Assembly: GCF_000336635.1 (NCBI RefSeq)
Contig: NZ_AOLY01000007.1
Span: 247,413-311,412, forward strand
Origin: Haloarcula japonica DSM 6131
GTDB lineage: Archaea; Halobacteriota; Halobacteria; Halobacteriales; Haloarculaceae
DNA length: 64,000 bases
Direction of reading: 5' to 3'
Part shown: piece by piece, positions 7,636-16,771 of the stretch
How the letters are laid out: every line of letters starts with the position of its first letter
How positions within the stretch are numbered: the first letter of the stretch is position 1
Notes under the pieces: generated by a model
The model's input: the letters and a program-made list of their open reading frames with translations, nothing else
What the model was told of the DNA's origin: nothing
Databases searched by the model: none
Program-made: the position numbers and the translations under genes

Positions 7636-8991
7636 TCAGTCCGAGTCGACCGACTCGGGGACGGTGGCTTCGATTCGAGCGACTTCGCGTTCCAGATACT
7701 CCCGCTCGAAGTACAGCACTTCGACTGCGATGACAGCACACGCGATAACCACGACCATGTAGAAGGTCCCGGGCTCGCGCGTCCAGAGGTTCTGTAGCAT
7801 CAACGGAAAGAACCCTAGTGCCCCGACCGCGCCGACGGCCGGTGGGACGGGGTGTACGGCGTCGCTGTCACGTTGCCTGAGCGCGAGGGCGCTCATCGCG
7901 CCGAAGATGATAATAAACGACAGCGAAGCGAAGGAAGTGATAGCGTTGAGGCTGCCGACCGCTGCGAAGGCCGCCGTGACGGCTCCGATGAGAACGACCG
8001 TCCGCTCGGGCACGCCGTCGGCCTCCGCGTCGCCGATGTGGTCTGGCAGGAGATCGTCGGTCAGCATCCCTTTCGCGAAGTGTGCCGCGGAGAACAGCGT
8101 GGCGTTGATGGCGCTACCGGTCGAGAACAGCGCCGACATCGACAGCAGCGCCGCCCCGAGCGACGCCAGGCCGTAGGGGGACAGCATCGTCGCCGCCGCA
8201 TCCTTCAGCGCGACGTGGGGAGTACTCGTCAGCGCGTCCGGTACGAGAGTGACGGTGACGATCCCGACCAGAACGTAGACGGCGACCGCAACCGGAATCG
8301 AGATGTACACCGCTTTCCGGATAGTTTCGGCCGGATCCTCGATACTTTCCTGATCGTAGAACAGCAACTGCCAGCCCTGAAACGCCACGAACGATATCGC
8401 TGCTGCGACAATCGGGTCGGCGCTCGTGAGCCGATCAAGGCCGAGGTCTACCGGTGTGGCGCTGAACCCGTACGCGTACACCAGCCCCAGGATACCGAAG
8501 GCGACCAGAATCGATAGCTTCAGCGCAACCAGCACGTTCTCGACCGCGCCCGTCGAGCCCGCACCGAGCAGATTCAGCCCGACGAACGCGGCGACTGCCA
8601 GCACGGAAACGACCGGCCGCATCGGCAGGCCCACGACGCCGTCGGGGAGGCCGAGCGCGATAGCGAACTCCGCGAACGCGAAGGCGTACATCGCCATCGA
8701 GCCGATGTAGCCGAACAGCAGCGTCCAACCGACCATGCCGGCGAGTGTGGTATTCCCGAGGTGACACTGCACGAACGACACCGAGCCGCCGTGGGCGTCA
8801 CGGAGCGAGTTGAGTGCGTTGTACGAGTACCCCGCACAGAGCGCGACGACGCCGGCTAGCACGAACGCCGCCCACGTCGCCGCCATCGTTATTTGCGCGA
8901 CGACGCCCAGCACGGCGTAGATGCCGCCGCCGATCATGCCGCCGAGCGCTATCGACACCGCCGCCGCGAGTCCGAGATCACTCTCGCCCAT
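7636..8991 (-). CDS. APC-superfamily amino acid permease
   Basis: Integral membrane transporter of 451 residues with about 12 hydrophobic segments. The N-terminal helix has the glycine-rich APC signature GGMIGGGIYAVLG right after MGESDLGLAAAVSIAL. I chose the ATG at 8991 because it places this first helix at the usual distance; the longer frame to 9108 adds a basic, non-conserved extension that runs up to the divergent endonuclease gene. Substrate cannot be told from sequence; amino acids or polyamines are likely. The gene ends facing the short ORF at 7312. Nothing in the context points to a pathway. Confidence 0.88.
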   Translation of the reverse strand: MGESDLGLAAAVSIALGGMIGGGIYAVLGVVAQITMAATWAAFVLAGVVALCAGYSYNALNSLRDAHGGSVSFVQCHLGNTTLAGMVGWTLLFGYIGSMAMYAFAFAEFAIALGLPDGVVGLPMRPVVSVLAVAAFVGLNLLGAGSTGAVENVLVALKLSILVAFGILGLVYAYGFSATPVDLGLDRLTSADPIVAAAISFVAFQGWQLLFYDQESIEDPAETIRKAVYISIPVAVAVYVLVGIVTVTLVPDALTSTPHVALKDAAATMLSPYGLASLGAALLSMSALFSTGSAINATLFSAAHFAKGMLTDDLLPDHIGDAEADGVPERTVVLIGAVTAAFAAVGSLNAITSFASLSFIIIFGAMSALALRQRDSDAVHPVPPAVGAVGALGFFPLMLQNLWTREPGTFYMVVVIACAVIAVEVLYFEREYLEREVARIEATVPESVDSD

Positions 8992-9113
8992 CGGACCCCG
9001 GACTACGACAGCGACAGCCAAGAACGTGGTGCCGCCACCCCACACGGGTCCCGTTCCGTCGACGGGCCGCCTTCGGGACAGGCGTTTTGTCGGTCCCAGC
9101 CCTGGCACCCGAT

Positions 9114-9947
9114 ATGAACGACGAGGAACCAGCGGAGAACATCAGCGGCGGGACCGCTGGCGGCGGCCAGTCGGCAACGTTCGACCCGGAAACGGCGGGG
9201 ACGCGAGCCGAAGCCATCGTGGACCATCTCGGCGAGATGTACTGGACGAAGACATACGGCGGCCGGGACGCCTTCGAGTGTCTGGTCCGGACGATTCTCA
9301 GTCAGAACACATCCGACAAGGCGAGCCAGCCCGCCCATGACGAACTGATGCGGCGGTATGGCGGCGATGAGGAGGCGAACAGCGAGGGAGACACGGACAG
9401 CGACCTCGCTCGCGCGCTAGCCGACGCCGATCAGCCCGAACTCGCCGAGACCATCTCCTCGGCCGGGCTGTACAACCAGAAATCAGAGCGCATCATCGCA
9501 TTGGCACAGCGCATCTGTGAGGAGTACGGCGGCGAATCGGGCTTCGACGAGTTCGTCAGAGAAGAAGACCCCGAGGCGGTGCGGTCGACGCTGCTCGATA
9601 TGAACGGCGTCGGTCCGAAGACCGCCGACTGCGTCCTGTTATTTGCGGGCGGTCGCGGCGGTGTCTTCCCAGTAGATACGCACGTCCACCGCATCGCCCG
9701 TCGGATGGGACTGGCCCCGGCTGACGCTGACCACGAGACCGTCCGTGAGTATCTGGAGCGCGACGTGCCAGCGGAGAAGTGTGGCTTCGGCCATACTGCG
9801 ATGATTCAGTTCGGCCGGGAGTACTGTAGCGCCCGCAAGCCGGCCTGTCTGGACGACCCCGATGCGTGCCCGCTGGCGGGCCACTGTGACCAGATCGGTG
9901 TCTATCCGGCCAGCGGCGAGGTCGTCGACCCCGCTGAAGCGGAGTGA
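9114..9947 (+). CDS. nth: Endonuclease III (DNA glycosylase/AP lyase)
   Basis: Base-excision repair enzyme of 277 residues for oxidised pyrimidines, with AP-lyase activity. The helix-hairpin-helix with catalytic lysine is at GVGPKTAD (Lys near 169), and the catalytic aspartate is in FPVDTHVHR (Asp near 188). The N-terminal conserved strand LSQNTSDKAS is present. Four C-terminal cysteines (about 238, 245, 252 and 258) should bind a 4Fe-4S cluster, but the spacing is C-x6-C-x6-C-x5-C instead of the usual C-x6-C-x2-C-x5-C. An acidic, low-complexity insert (about 84-100) is a halophile feature. The start was placed at MNDEEP; the long upstream extension runs antisense through the permease start. 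Confidence 0.93.
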   Translation: MNDEEPAENISGGTAGGGQSATFDPETAGTRAEAIVDHLGEMYWTKTYGGRDAFECLVRTILSQNTSDKASQPAHDELMRRYGGDEEANSEGDTDSDLARALADADQPELAETISSAGLYNQKSERIIALAQRICEEYGGESGFDEFVREEDPEAVRSTLLDMNGVGPKTADCVLLFAGGRGGVFPVDTHVHRIARRMGLAPADADHETVREYLERDVPAEKCGFGHTAMIQFGREYCSARKPACLDDPDACPLAGHCDQIGVYPASGEVVDPAEAE

Positions 9948-10079
9948 TGGGGCGGATTTTCGATCGTACTGGCCGTGTATAATTTCGTAGTAACTGCGAA
10001 CAGCCAGAAAGCCCCGAGGCGCTTTCAGGCTGTTAGAAGTGGCCGCGGAGGATAAGACAGCAGATACACTACCTAGCAG

Positions 10080-11111
10080 TCAGCCACGGTGGCCCCAGCG
10101 CTCACCGTCCTCGGCGTAGCGGGCGCTCACGATCCGGTTGAACTGGTCGTCGGACAGCGAGATATCCGTCGCGCCGACGTTCTCGTCGAGCTGGTCGACG
10201 GTACGAGCGCCGACGATGGGGACGCAGGTGAAGTCCGGCTGTTCGATGAGCCAGCGGAGCGCGACCTGCGCGGGCGTGGCGTCGAGTTCGTCTGCGACAG
10301 CGCGGAGTTCGTCGAGGACGTGCCAGCCGCGCTCGGAGAGGTAGAAGTCCTCGAAGCGGTCGGACAGCGAGCCACGGGAGCCTTCCGGCCCCTCGAAGGC
10401 CGTCGGGTCGTCGTCGTCCGTGCGCTCGTACTTGCCCGTGAGGAAGCCGCCGGCGAGCGGCGAGTACGGACAGACGGCCATGTCTTGGTCGGCACAGACG
10501 TCCAGGTAGTCCTTCACGTCGTCGCGGTAGCCGGCGTGGAACAGCGGCTGGGTCACCTCGAAGCGCTCGTAGTCTTCGACGTCGCTCTTCCAGAGGGCTT
10601 TGGTCAACTGCCAGGCGGCCATCGTCGACGCGCCGAGGTGGTGGACCTTGCCCGTGTGAACGAGGTCGTCGAGCGCCGACAGGGTCTCCTCGATGTCACT
10701 CTCTTCGTCCCAGCGGTGGATGTAGTAGAGGTCGAGGTAGTCCGTATCGAGGCGGTCGAGCGTTCCCTCGATCTGTGCGCGGATGTGCTTGCGCCCGAGG
10801 CCGGAGTCGTTCGGACCGGGCTCGCCGCGCCCGTCGAAGGGGAAGTACACCTTCGAGGCGATGACGAAGTCCTCGCGGTCGTAGTCATCGAGCCACTCGC
10901 CGATGTATTCCTCGCTGGTGCCGTTGGGATTACCGTAGACGTTGGCGGTGTCGATGAAGTTGATGCCGCGCTCCCACGCCGCATCGAGCAGTTCGTGGGC
11001 CTCCTCGCGGTCGGTCTCGACGACGCCGCCGGTCTCCCGGCCGAAGCGCCACGTGCCGAAACACAGCTGTGAGACTGTCGTCCCGGTCGAACCGAGTCTG
11101 GTGTATTCCAT
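10080..11111 (-). CDS. Aldo/keto reductase
   Basis: NAD(P)H-dependent oxidoreductase of 343 residues with a TIM-barrel AKR fold. It begins MEYTRLGSTG, and the catalytic tetrad is recognisable: Asp in DTANVYG, Tyr in the same motif, Lys in IASKVYFPF and His in YIHRWD. The C-terminal cofactor-binding stretch VPIVGARTVDQLDENV is typical of AKR11/AKR12-like proteins. The substrate is unknown; it belongs with the general stress or sugar-aldehyde reductases that are common in haloarchaea. It is monocistronic. The 132 bases between it and nth hold no gene I can see. Confidence 0.92.
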   Translation of the reverse strand: MEYTRLGSTGTTVSQLCFGTWRFGRETGGVVETDREEAHELLDAAWERGINFIDTANVYGNPNGTSEEYIGEWLDDYDREDFVIASKVYFPFDGRGEPGPNDSGLGRKHIRAQIEGTLDRLDTDYLDLYYIHRWDEESDIEETLSALDDLVHTGKVHHLGASTMAAWQLTKALWKSDVEDYERFEVTQPLFHAGYRDDVKDYLDVCADQDMAVCPYSPLAGGFLTGKYERTDDDDPTAFEGPEGSRGSLSDRFEDFYLSERGWHVLDELRAVADELDATPAQVALRWLIEQPDFTCVPIVGARTVDQLDENVGATDISLSDDQFNRIVSARYAEDGERWGHRG

Positions 11112-11225
11112 ATCGGAGCCACGCGGGGCTACCCGAAAAAGGGGTTCGGTCGCGGCGAGGGCTGACCGGTTTCTTCTCGGCCGGCACGCTTCTGTCGCGC
11201 GGGCACCGGCGTCGCTCGCCTCGTA

Positions 11226-11654
11226 TCAGGACGAACGGCCCGATAGTCGCGCGGCCGCGACGACCAGCCCGGTTACCAGCAGGAACGCAATCAACGAGAG
11301 GTTCGGAACGGTCAGGCCGAATATCCGGTACTGAATCTGTGCACAGCTGATCGCTCCGATGCCACAGGTCGTCTGGCTCACCTGCAGCCAGGAGTGGTAG
11401 CCCGCGATGGCACTCCCCGGCACCGCCAGCGGCAGCGCCGTCCGGACGACGCCGGGACGGTTTTCGACGGCGGCGACGCCGAGAATGACTACAAGCGGGT
11501 ACATCAGGATTCGCTGATACCAGCAGAGCCGGCAGGGCGTCAGTCCGAGGCCAAGCGAGAGAAAGAGGCTGCCGGCCGTCGCAACGGCGGCGACAGCAGC
11601 CGCCGCGGCCAACAGGAGCCGAGGTCGGTCGAAGACGGATCGGGAGTCAACCAC
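11226..11654 (-). CDS. dsbB: Disulfide bond formation protein B (DsbB)
   Basis: Four-helix membrane protein of about 142 residues that reoxidises a DsbA-type thiol oxidase and passes the electrons to quinone. The first redox pair is in PCRLCWYQR; the second pair is in TTCGIGAISCAQ. Both are where DsbB family members have them. I chose the GTG at 11654 (reading MVDSRSVFDRP) because it leaves a short N-terminus before the first helix; the longer ATG frame would overlap the whole gene at 11772 on the other strand. The probable partner, a DsbA-like lipoprotein, lies 8 kb away at 19622. Confidence 0.9.
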   Translation of the reverse strand: MVDSRSVFDRPRLLLAAAAAVAAVATAGSLFLSLGLGLTPCRLCWYQRILMYPLVVILGVAAVENRPGVVRTALPLAVPGSAIAGYHSWLQVSQTTCGIGAISCAQIQYRIFGLTVPNLSLIAFLLVTGLVVAAARLSGRSS

Positions 11655-11771
11655 AGGAAAGTCGGCGACGGCCGGCGAAAAAAGCGTTCCGAGAACCGAC
11701 CCGTCTCTGTACTGCCCTCGAATTGGCTCCTCAACACTCGCTTTTTCAGTCTCCCCGCCGACAGCCAGCGT

Positions 11772-12074
11772 ATGCCCGACGATTCGGACCCCGAAGCGAA
11801 CCTCGAACAGTGGAAGTCCGCGATGCAGGAAGAGCACGCCGAGGCCATCTCGAACCCGGACCCCGATGAGACCCACCAGATCGAGGGCGTGGCCCAGGTC
11901 ACGTATCGGGTGACTTTCGACTACGACGCCGAGGACGACGCGCTCGAACGGGCCAGCACCGAGGAAGTCGACGACCTGACCGACCCCGAACTGCTCTCCT
12001 GTGCCTGTGGCGTCCGCGGGATGACGTCCGAGGAAGCACGGGAGCACATGGCCGCCGCTGTCGAGCAGGCCTAA
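11772..12074 (+). CDS. Conserved haloarchaeal protein of unknown function
   Basis: A 100-residue acidic soluble protein. No known motif stands out, but the C-terminal half has a paired-cysteine turn, SCACGVRG, followed by a helix MTSEEAREHM. It reads like a small one-domain protein with a strand-rich middle (QVTYRVTFDY). Its ATG lies 118 bases from the divergent dsbB start. Codon usage and acidity match the neighbours. No function can be given. Confidence 0.75.
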   Translation: MPDDSDPEANLEQWKSAMQEEHAEAISNPDPDETHQIEGVAQVTYRVTFDYDAEDDALERASTEEVDDLTDPELLSCACGVRGMTSEEAREHMAAAVEQA

Positions 12075-12092
12075 ACAGGGACAGCAGTCCAC

Positions 12093-12641
12093 TCAGTCGT
12101 GGATAGTGACGCCGTCCTGATCGACCGAGATGTCGAGCAGGCTGGTCACATCGTAGTCGGTGTCGTCGAGCGCCGACTCGCCCTGTTTCCGGAAGACGAC
12201 GACGATATCCGAGATGTCCGCCCCGATGTCGTCGAGCGCCTCGCAGATGGATGCCATTGTTCCGCCGGTCGAGAGCAGGTCGTCGACAATGAGCAGGTCG
12301 TCGCCCGCCTCGATGTCGTTGATGAACATCTCCGACTCGGAGTAGCCGGTGGTCTTGTGCAGCGGGACCTCATCCTCAAGGCCGTAGGAGCGCTTGCGGA
12401 TGACCACGAGCGGGATATCCGTCTGGAGCGAGAGCGCGGTCGCGATGTGGATGCCCATCGCCTCCGGCGCGACGATCTTGTCCACGTCGAGGTCGGCTGC
12501 CCGTGTCACGCCGACGACGACCTCGCGAAGGAGTTCCGGCTCCAGCATCGGCACGCCGTTACTGAGCGGGTGGACCAGATAGGAATATCCGTCCTTGTCG
12601 ATGATCGGGGCCTCGTGCAGCGACTCGCGGAGCTTCTCCAT
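12093..12641 (-). CDS. hpt: Purine phosphoribosyltransferase (HGPRTase-like Hpt)
   Basis: Type I phosphoribosyltransferase of 182 residues for purine salvage. It joins a free purine base (hypoxanthine or guanine, possibly adenine) to PRPP. The PRPP-binding loop is LLIVDDLLSTGGTM near residue 120, and EAMGIHIATAL binds the base side. Haloarchaea carry several closely related paralogues in the APRT-like branch, so base preference is not settled by sequence. The start ATG at 12641 follows a short untranslated stretch. It converges with the small gene at 11772 with an 18-base gap. Confidence 0.88.
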   Translation of the reverse strand: MEKLRESLHEAPIIDKDGYSYLVHPLSNGVPMLEPELLREVVVGVTRAADLDVDKIVAPEAMGIHIATALSLQTDIPLVVIRKRSYGLEDEVPLHKTTGYSESEMFINDIEAGDDLLIVDDLLSTGGTMASICEALDDIGADISDIVVVFRKQGESALDDTDYDVTSLLDISVDQDGVTIHD

Positions 12642-12756
12642 GCCACCGTTACCTGAAGCGGGACAATAAACTGTTCGAGCCTCCGCTGTGATGTGTGCCA
12701 CGGTATCACGACACGACCCACATGGTTCGGACAAATTGCCCGCACAGGGGACGGCG

Positions 12757-14286
12757 TCAGTCCGCTTTCGAGGCCGAGCGGTCCTGTTTCGTCTCGAACG
12801 GGCTGTCTTCGATGATGTCCTGGGCGGTGTGCTCGCCGCTGATAAGACACATCGGCATCCCGATGCCGGGCGTTGTGTAAGCTCCAGTGTAGTAGAGCCC
12901 GTCGAGGCCGGCGCGGTGGCTGGGGCGGAGCGGCCCGGTCTGGAACAGGGTATGTGCCAGTCCGAGCGCCGTCCCCTGTGGGTCGCCGTAGCGCTCGGCG
13001 AACTCACTGACGCACGCCGTCTCCTCGACAACGATGCGGTCGCGGAGGTCCACGCCGGTCTGCTCGGCGAGGTCGTCGAGAACGAACTCCCGGTACTCCT
13101 CTCGGATGTCGGGGCCGTCGTCCAGCCCCGGCGCGATGGGGACGAGGACGACGACGGCGTGGTGGCCGTCGGGAGCGACCGTCTCGTCGGTCTTCGACGT
13201 GACCGAGAGATAGTAGGCGGGGTCGTCGGGCCACACCGGACGGTCGAATATCTGCTCGAAGTGGTCGTCCCAGTCCGTCGGCAGGACCAGCGAGTGGTGG
13301 GCCAGCGGGTCCACGTCGCCTTCGACGCCGAGATACAACATGAACGCCGACGGCGCGTAGGTCTGGTCGTCCCAGTGGTCGGGGTCATGGTCGCGAACAG
13401 CAGGGTCGAGCAGATTCTGCTCGGTGTAGGCGGGGTTGGCGTTGCTGACCACGACATCGGAGCCGACGACGCCGTCCTCAGTGGTCAGTTCGAACGCCCC
13501 CGCCTCGCCGGCGATGTGATGGACTTCAGTTCCAGTCTGGATGTCGACGCCGAGTTCCCGAGCCAGCGACCCGAGGCCGTCGACGACGCCGGCGATGCCG
13601 CCCTCCGGGTAGAACACGTTCATGTTCAGGTCGACGTGGCTCATGATGCTGTACAGCGCTGGGGTGTTGTGTGGCGCGCCGCCGAGAAACACCAGCGTGT
13701 ATTCGAGCAACTGCCGGAGTTTCGGGTGGTCGATGTAGCGGCTGACGTAGTCGTCCATCGAGCCGAACAGTCGGGCCCGCGGCGCAAGCGGGAGGAGGTC
13801 GGTGTCGACGTAGTCACGCAACCGCTCGCGGCCCTCGTAGACGACCCGGTCCATCGCCAGTTCGTAGTTCTGTTCGGCCCGGTCGAGATACTCGGCCAGC
13901 GCGTCGCCGGCTCCATCCTCGTAGGATTCGAACACCTCGTACGCGTTCTCGCGGTTTGGACGCATCGTTACGCGGTCCCCGTCCTTCCAGAACACCCGGT
14001 ACTGGGGGTCCAGTCGCTCCAGTTCGTAGTAGTCCGTTGGCTCACGGTCGAAGTGCCCGAAGAAGCGTTCGAACACGTCGGGCATCAGGTACCACGACGG
14101 GCCGGTGTCGAACCGGAAGCCGTCGCGTTCGAGGACGCCTGCGTGGCCGCCGAGGCGGTCGTGGCGTTCGAGCAGTCGTACGTCGGCCCCGGCGTCGGCC
14201 AGATAGCACGCAGCCGAGAGGCCGCCGAAGCCGCCGCCGACGACGGTCACCGTCCGGTCGCTTGGGAGGCCATCACGCATACCCAC
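12757..14286 (-). CDS. crtI: Phytoene desaturase-family (CrtI-like) FAD-dependent desaturase
   Basis: Carotenoid-pathway oxidoreductase of 509 residues. The N-terminus has the dinucleotide-binding motif VVGGGFGGLSAACYLADAG followed by LLERHDRLGGHAG, and the C-terminus has the CrtI signature region (GLYYTGAYTTPGIGMPM). The family removes hydrogens from phytoene to give lycopene or further desaturated carotenoids. Haloarcula species carry several CrtI paralogues, including a 3,4-desaturase (CrtD) for bacterioruberin, so the exact step is uncertain. The CrtD-LyeJ-CruF trio is not seen here, which favours a phytoene desaturase role. It is head-to-head with the Brp/Blh gene, with 143 bp between starts. 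Confidence 0.85.
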   Translation of the reverse strand: MGMRDGLPSDRTVTVVGGGFGGLSAACYLADAGADVRLLERHDRLGGHAGVLERDGFRFDTGPSWYLMPDVFERFFGHFDREPTDYYELERLDPQYRVFWKDGDRVTMRPNRENAYEVFESYEDGAGDALAEYLDRAEQNYELAMDRVVYEGRERLRDYVDTDLLPLAPRARLFGSMDDYVSRYIDHPKLRQLLEYTLVFLGGAPHNTPALYSIMSHVDLNMNVFYPEGGIAGVVDGLGSLARELGVDIQTGTEVHHIAGEAGAFELTTEDGVVGSDVVVSNANPAYTEQNLLDPAVRDHDPDHWDDQTYAPSAFMLYLGVEGDVDPLAHHSLVLPTDWDDHFEQIFDRPVWPDDPAYYLSVTSKTDETVAPDGHHAVVVLVPIAPGLDDGPDIREEYREFVLDDLAEQTGVDLRDRIVVEETACVSEFAERYGDPQGTALGLAHTLFQTGPLRPSHRAGLDGLYYTGAYTTPGIGMPMCLISGEHTAQDIIEDSPFETKQDRSASKAD

Positions 14287-14429
14287 TGCTAACGACTACG
14301 CCTGAAAAAGGGTTCCTCGGATTCCCAGAGCCTCACAACGGAGATCTCTCGGTTCAAACCACCGATCCGTTCCCAGTTCGCTGGAATCCCTTGTATCGTT
14401 TATTGTGAGTATTTCCCTAGGCTCGCGAT

Positions 14430-15494
14430 ATGCCCACGACCAGCCTGGGGTCCATCTGGCAGCGGCATCGGGACACCGACCGCCATCCGTCGCTTTTGCT
14501 TTCGCGGGTGAGCCTGCTGGTACTCGCTGTTACGTTCGGTCTCCTCGGCGCTGCCGAGGTTCGAGTTCCGCTCCGGGCCCAGATGGTGGTGTACCTCGTC
14601 GGGATGGTCGCGCTCAATCTCCCCCACGGCGGGTACGAGCACTTCGAGAACCTCCGCCGCCGTCGCCCCTCGTTCCGCTGGCGGTACGTCGCGGTGTATC
14701 TGACGGCTATCGGCGGGTTCGTCGGCCTGTTTCTCGCCGCGCCAGTCGCCGGCCTCGCGCTGGCGCTGACTGTCGCCATGGCGAAGGGTGGCCTCGGCGG
14801 CCTGCAAGTGTTGGAAGCCACGAGCGGCACCGACCACCTGCAGACCCGGTTCCAGCGCGGGCTGGCGGCAGCTGTCCGCGGCGGTGCGGTGATGCTCGTC
14901 CCAATCGTGTTCTGGCCGGAGACGTTCCACGCGTTCAGTTCGCTGATGGTCGGCCTCGTCGAACCGGGGGCACTCTCGTCGTACGCAGGGCCGTTCGACA
15001 CAACCCGGCTCGTCATCGGGTCGGGCTACGGGCTCGCTCTGACGGCGCATATCGCGCTGGGCTACGTACGCGGCGGCGGCCGCTCCTGGCTCGTCGACGC
15101 GGGGGAGTCGTTGCTGCTGGCGGCGTACTTCGCGTTCGTCCCAGTCCTCGTCGCTGTCGGCCTGTACTTCCCGTTCTGGTACTCCGCCCGACAGGTGGCG
15201 CGGACGGCGTCCGTCGAAACGGAGCCGGTCGGCGACGAGCGCTGGGACCTGCTCGGCGGCGCGGACGCCTCGACCGTTGCGTTGCGCGCCTGGGTCGTCC
15301 TCGTTGTCGGGGCGCTGGCCACCTTCGGTGTCCTCGTCGCCGTCTACTGGGCGTTCCCGAACCCGCTGGGAACGGGCAACCTGCTCCCCGGTGCGGTGGC
15401 GTTCTGGAGCATGTTCATCAGTATCGTCGCGCTCCCGCACATCGTCGTCGGGTCACTTCTCGACCGGGACCGGGGTATCTGGTACGTGCCGTGA
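14430..15494 (+). CDS. Brp/Blh-family beta-carotene 15,15'-dioxygenase
   Basis: Multi-pass membrane enzyme of 354 residues; family members cleave beta-carotene to two retinals, the chromophore of rhodopsins. Conserved iron-binding histidines are recognisable in LPHGGYEH near residue 64, in LTAHIALGY in the middle, and in LPHIVVGSLLDR near the C-terminus. About eight or more hydrophobic segments are visible. The sequence is fairly divergent from the typical GIPHGxxDH form (here NLPHGGYEH), so activity is likely but unproven. No opsin gene is in the window. It is divergent from the desaturase gene, which acts earlier in the same pathway. Confidence 0.85.
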   Translation: MPTTSLGSIWQRHRDTDRHPSLLLSRVSLLVLAVTFGLLGAAEVRVPLRAQMVVYLVGMVALNLPHGGYEHFENLRRRRPSFRWRYVAVYLTAIGGFVGLFLAAPVAGLALALTVAMAKGGLGGLQVLEATSGTDHLQTRFQRGLAAAVRGGAVMLVPIVFWPETFHAFSSLMVGLVEPGALSSYAGPFDTTRLVIGSGYGLALTAHIALGYVRGGGRSWLVDAGESLLLAAYFAFVPVLVAVGLYFPFWYSARQVARTASVETEPVGDERWDLLGGADASTVALRAWVVLVVGALATFGVLVAVYWAFPNPLGTGNLLPGAVAFWSMFISIVALPHIVVGSLLDRDRGIWYVP

Positions 15495-15572
15495 CGCCCC
15501 ACTCCTGAGGAGGACCGCGACGCCGACCCGCAGATGACTAGCTTTCTGTAGTTGGCGGACACCCGGGACAGT

Positions 15573-16763
15573 ATGTCTGAATTCCGCCCCGTCCCGACGA
15601 CTGACCGCGAAGCCTGCCAGCGGATACTCCAGTATGCGTTCGCGCCCAGCAAGGGGCCTGTAGCCCCAGACTCAGACGGTGACTGGCCGCCGTCGCTGTT
15701 CGACCAGCGAGGCCTCTACGAGGACGACACCCTCCGGGCGGTCTGCAAGCTGTACTTTCTCGATACGACCGTCCGCGGCGCGGCGACGACGGTCGGTGGC
15801 CTCGGTGCGGTGGCAACGCCGCCAGAGCACCGCGGGCAGGGATTTGCTGCCGACCTCTGTCGGCACGCACTGTCTGAGTACCGCGAGGCCGGCGTCGGCT
15901 TCGTCACCCTCTGGCCGTTTTCGACGCCGTTCTACCGACGCCTGGGCTGGGGGACGGCAAACACCTATCACCGCTTCGACCTGCCCCCGTCAGCGCTCCC
16001 GGACTACGACACTGCCGGACAGTTGGTCCGTCTCGACGCCGACGACTGGGAGCGCCTCCGCCGGGTCGAGACCGCTGCAGCCGCCGGGACGGCACTCTCG
16101 CTCCGACGCTCAGAAGCGTGGTGGCGCGAGCGGACCCTCGCCGACTGGGACGGCGGCGGCGTCCCGTACTGCTACGGCTACGAACGCGACGGCGACCTCC
16201 GTGGGTACCTTGTGTACACCGTCGCGGACGACGCCGACCACACGCTCTCGGTTTCGAACTTCGCGGCCGTCGATGAGGAGGCCCGCCGCGCACTGTTCGC
16301 GTTCCTCGGGAATCACGGCGCACAGATCGAGCGTGTCACGCTCCAGCTACCGCCTGATACTGACCTCCTCCATCGCGTCGACGACCCCGGTGCAGTCGAC
16401 TGCACGGTCGAGGCCGGGCCGATGGTTCGGCTCACCGACGTGGGCCACCTCGAACGCCTCGACTGGCCCGGGGGCGACCTCGACTGTACGCTCTCGGTCA
16501 GCGATCCGCTGCTCGACCGCAACGACGGCCAGTTCCGACTGTCAGTGAGCGGTGGGACCGCGACGGTCGACCCGCTTCCAACTATCGACTCGGCAGCCGA
16601 TGTGGCCGTCGACATCGCGACCCTCACCCAACTGGCGGTCGGAACCCACGGCGTCGACGCCGCTGAACGCCTGGCTGGTCTGGAAATACACAACGAGTCA
16701 GCTCGAGATTCGTTCGCGGACGTTTTCGAGCCCGAACCAGTCTATCTGGGCGAGTTCTTCTGA
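15573..16763 (+). CDS. Eis-like GNAT N-acetyltransferase
   Basis: A 396-residue protein with the tripartite layout of the Eis family: an N-terminal GNAT domain with acetyl-CoA-binding loop TPPEHRGQGFAADLC, a second degenerate GNAT region (about 170-280), and a C-terminal sterol-carrier-like domain ending in a short hydrophobic PVYLGEFF. In bacteria, Eis proteins acetylate aminoglycosides and other amines. The C-terminal carboxylate takes part in catalysis, and the phenylalanine ending here fits that pattern. The natural substrate in haloarchaea is unknown. The start ATG at 15573 was preferred over one 21 bases upstream because MSEFRPVP matches the usual domain edge. Confidence 0.85.
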   Translation: MSEFRPVPTTDREACQRILQYAFAPSKGPVAPDSDGDWPPSLFDQRGLYEDDTLRAVCKLYFLDTTVRGAATTVGGLGAVATPPEHRGQGFAADLCRHALSEYREAGVGFVTLWPFSTPFYRRLGWGTANTYHRFDLPPSALPDYDTAGQLVRLDADDWERLRRVETAAAAGTALSLRRSEAWWRERTLADWDGGGVPYCYGYERDGDLRGYLVYTVADDADHTLSVSNFAAVDEEARRALFAFLGNHGAQIERVTLQLPPDTDLLHRVDDPGAVDCTVEAGPMVRLTDVGHLERLDWPGGDLDCTLSVSDPLLDRNDGQFRLSVSGGTATVDPLPTIDSAADVAVDIATLTQLAVGTHGVDAAERLAGLEIHNESARDSFADVFEPEPVYLGEFF

Positions 16764-16771
16764 GCGGTCGC

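Noticed and set aside
12688-14292. A 534-codon plus-strand ORF opposite the CrtI-like gene
   Set aside because: Composition is Val/Arg/Asp/Glu-biased without motifs; the desaturase on the minus strand is clear.
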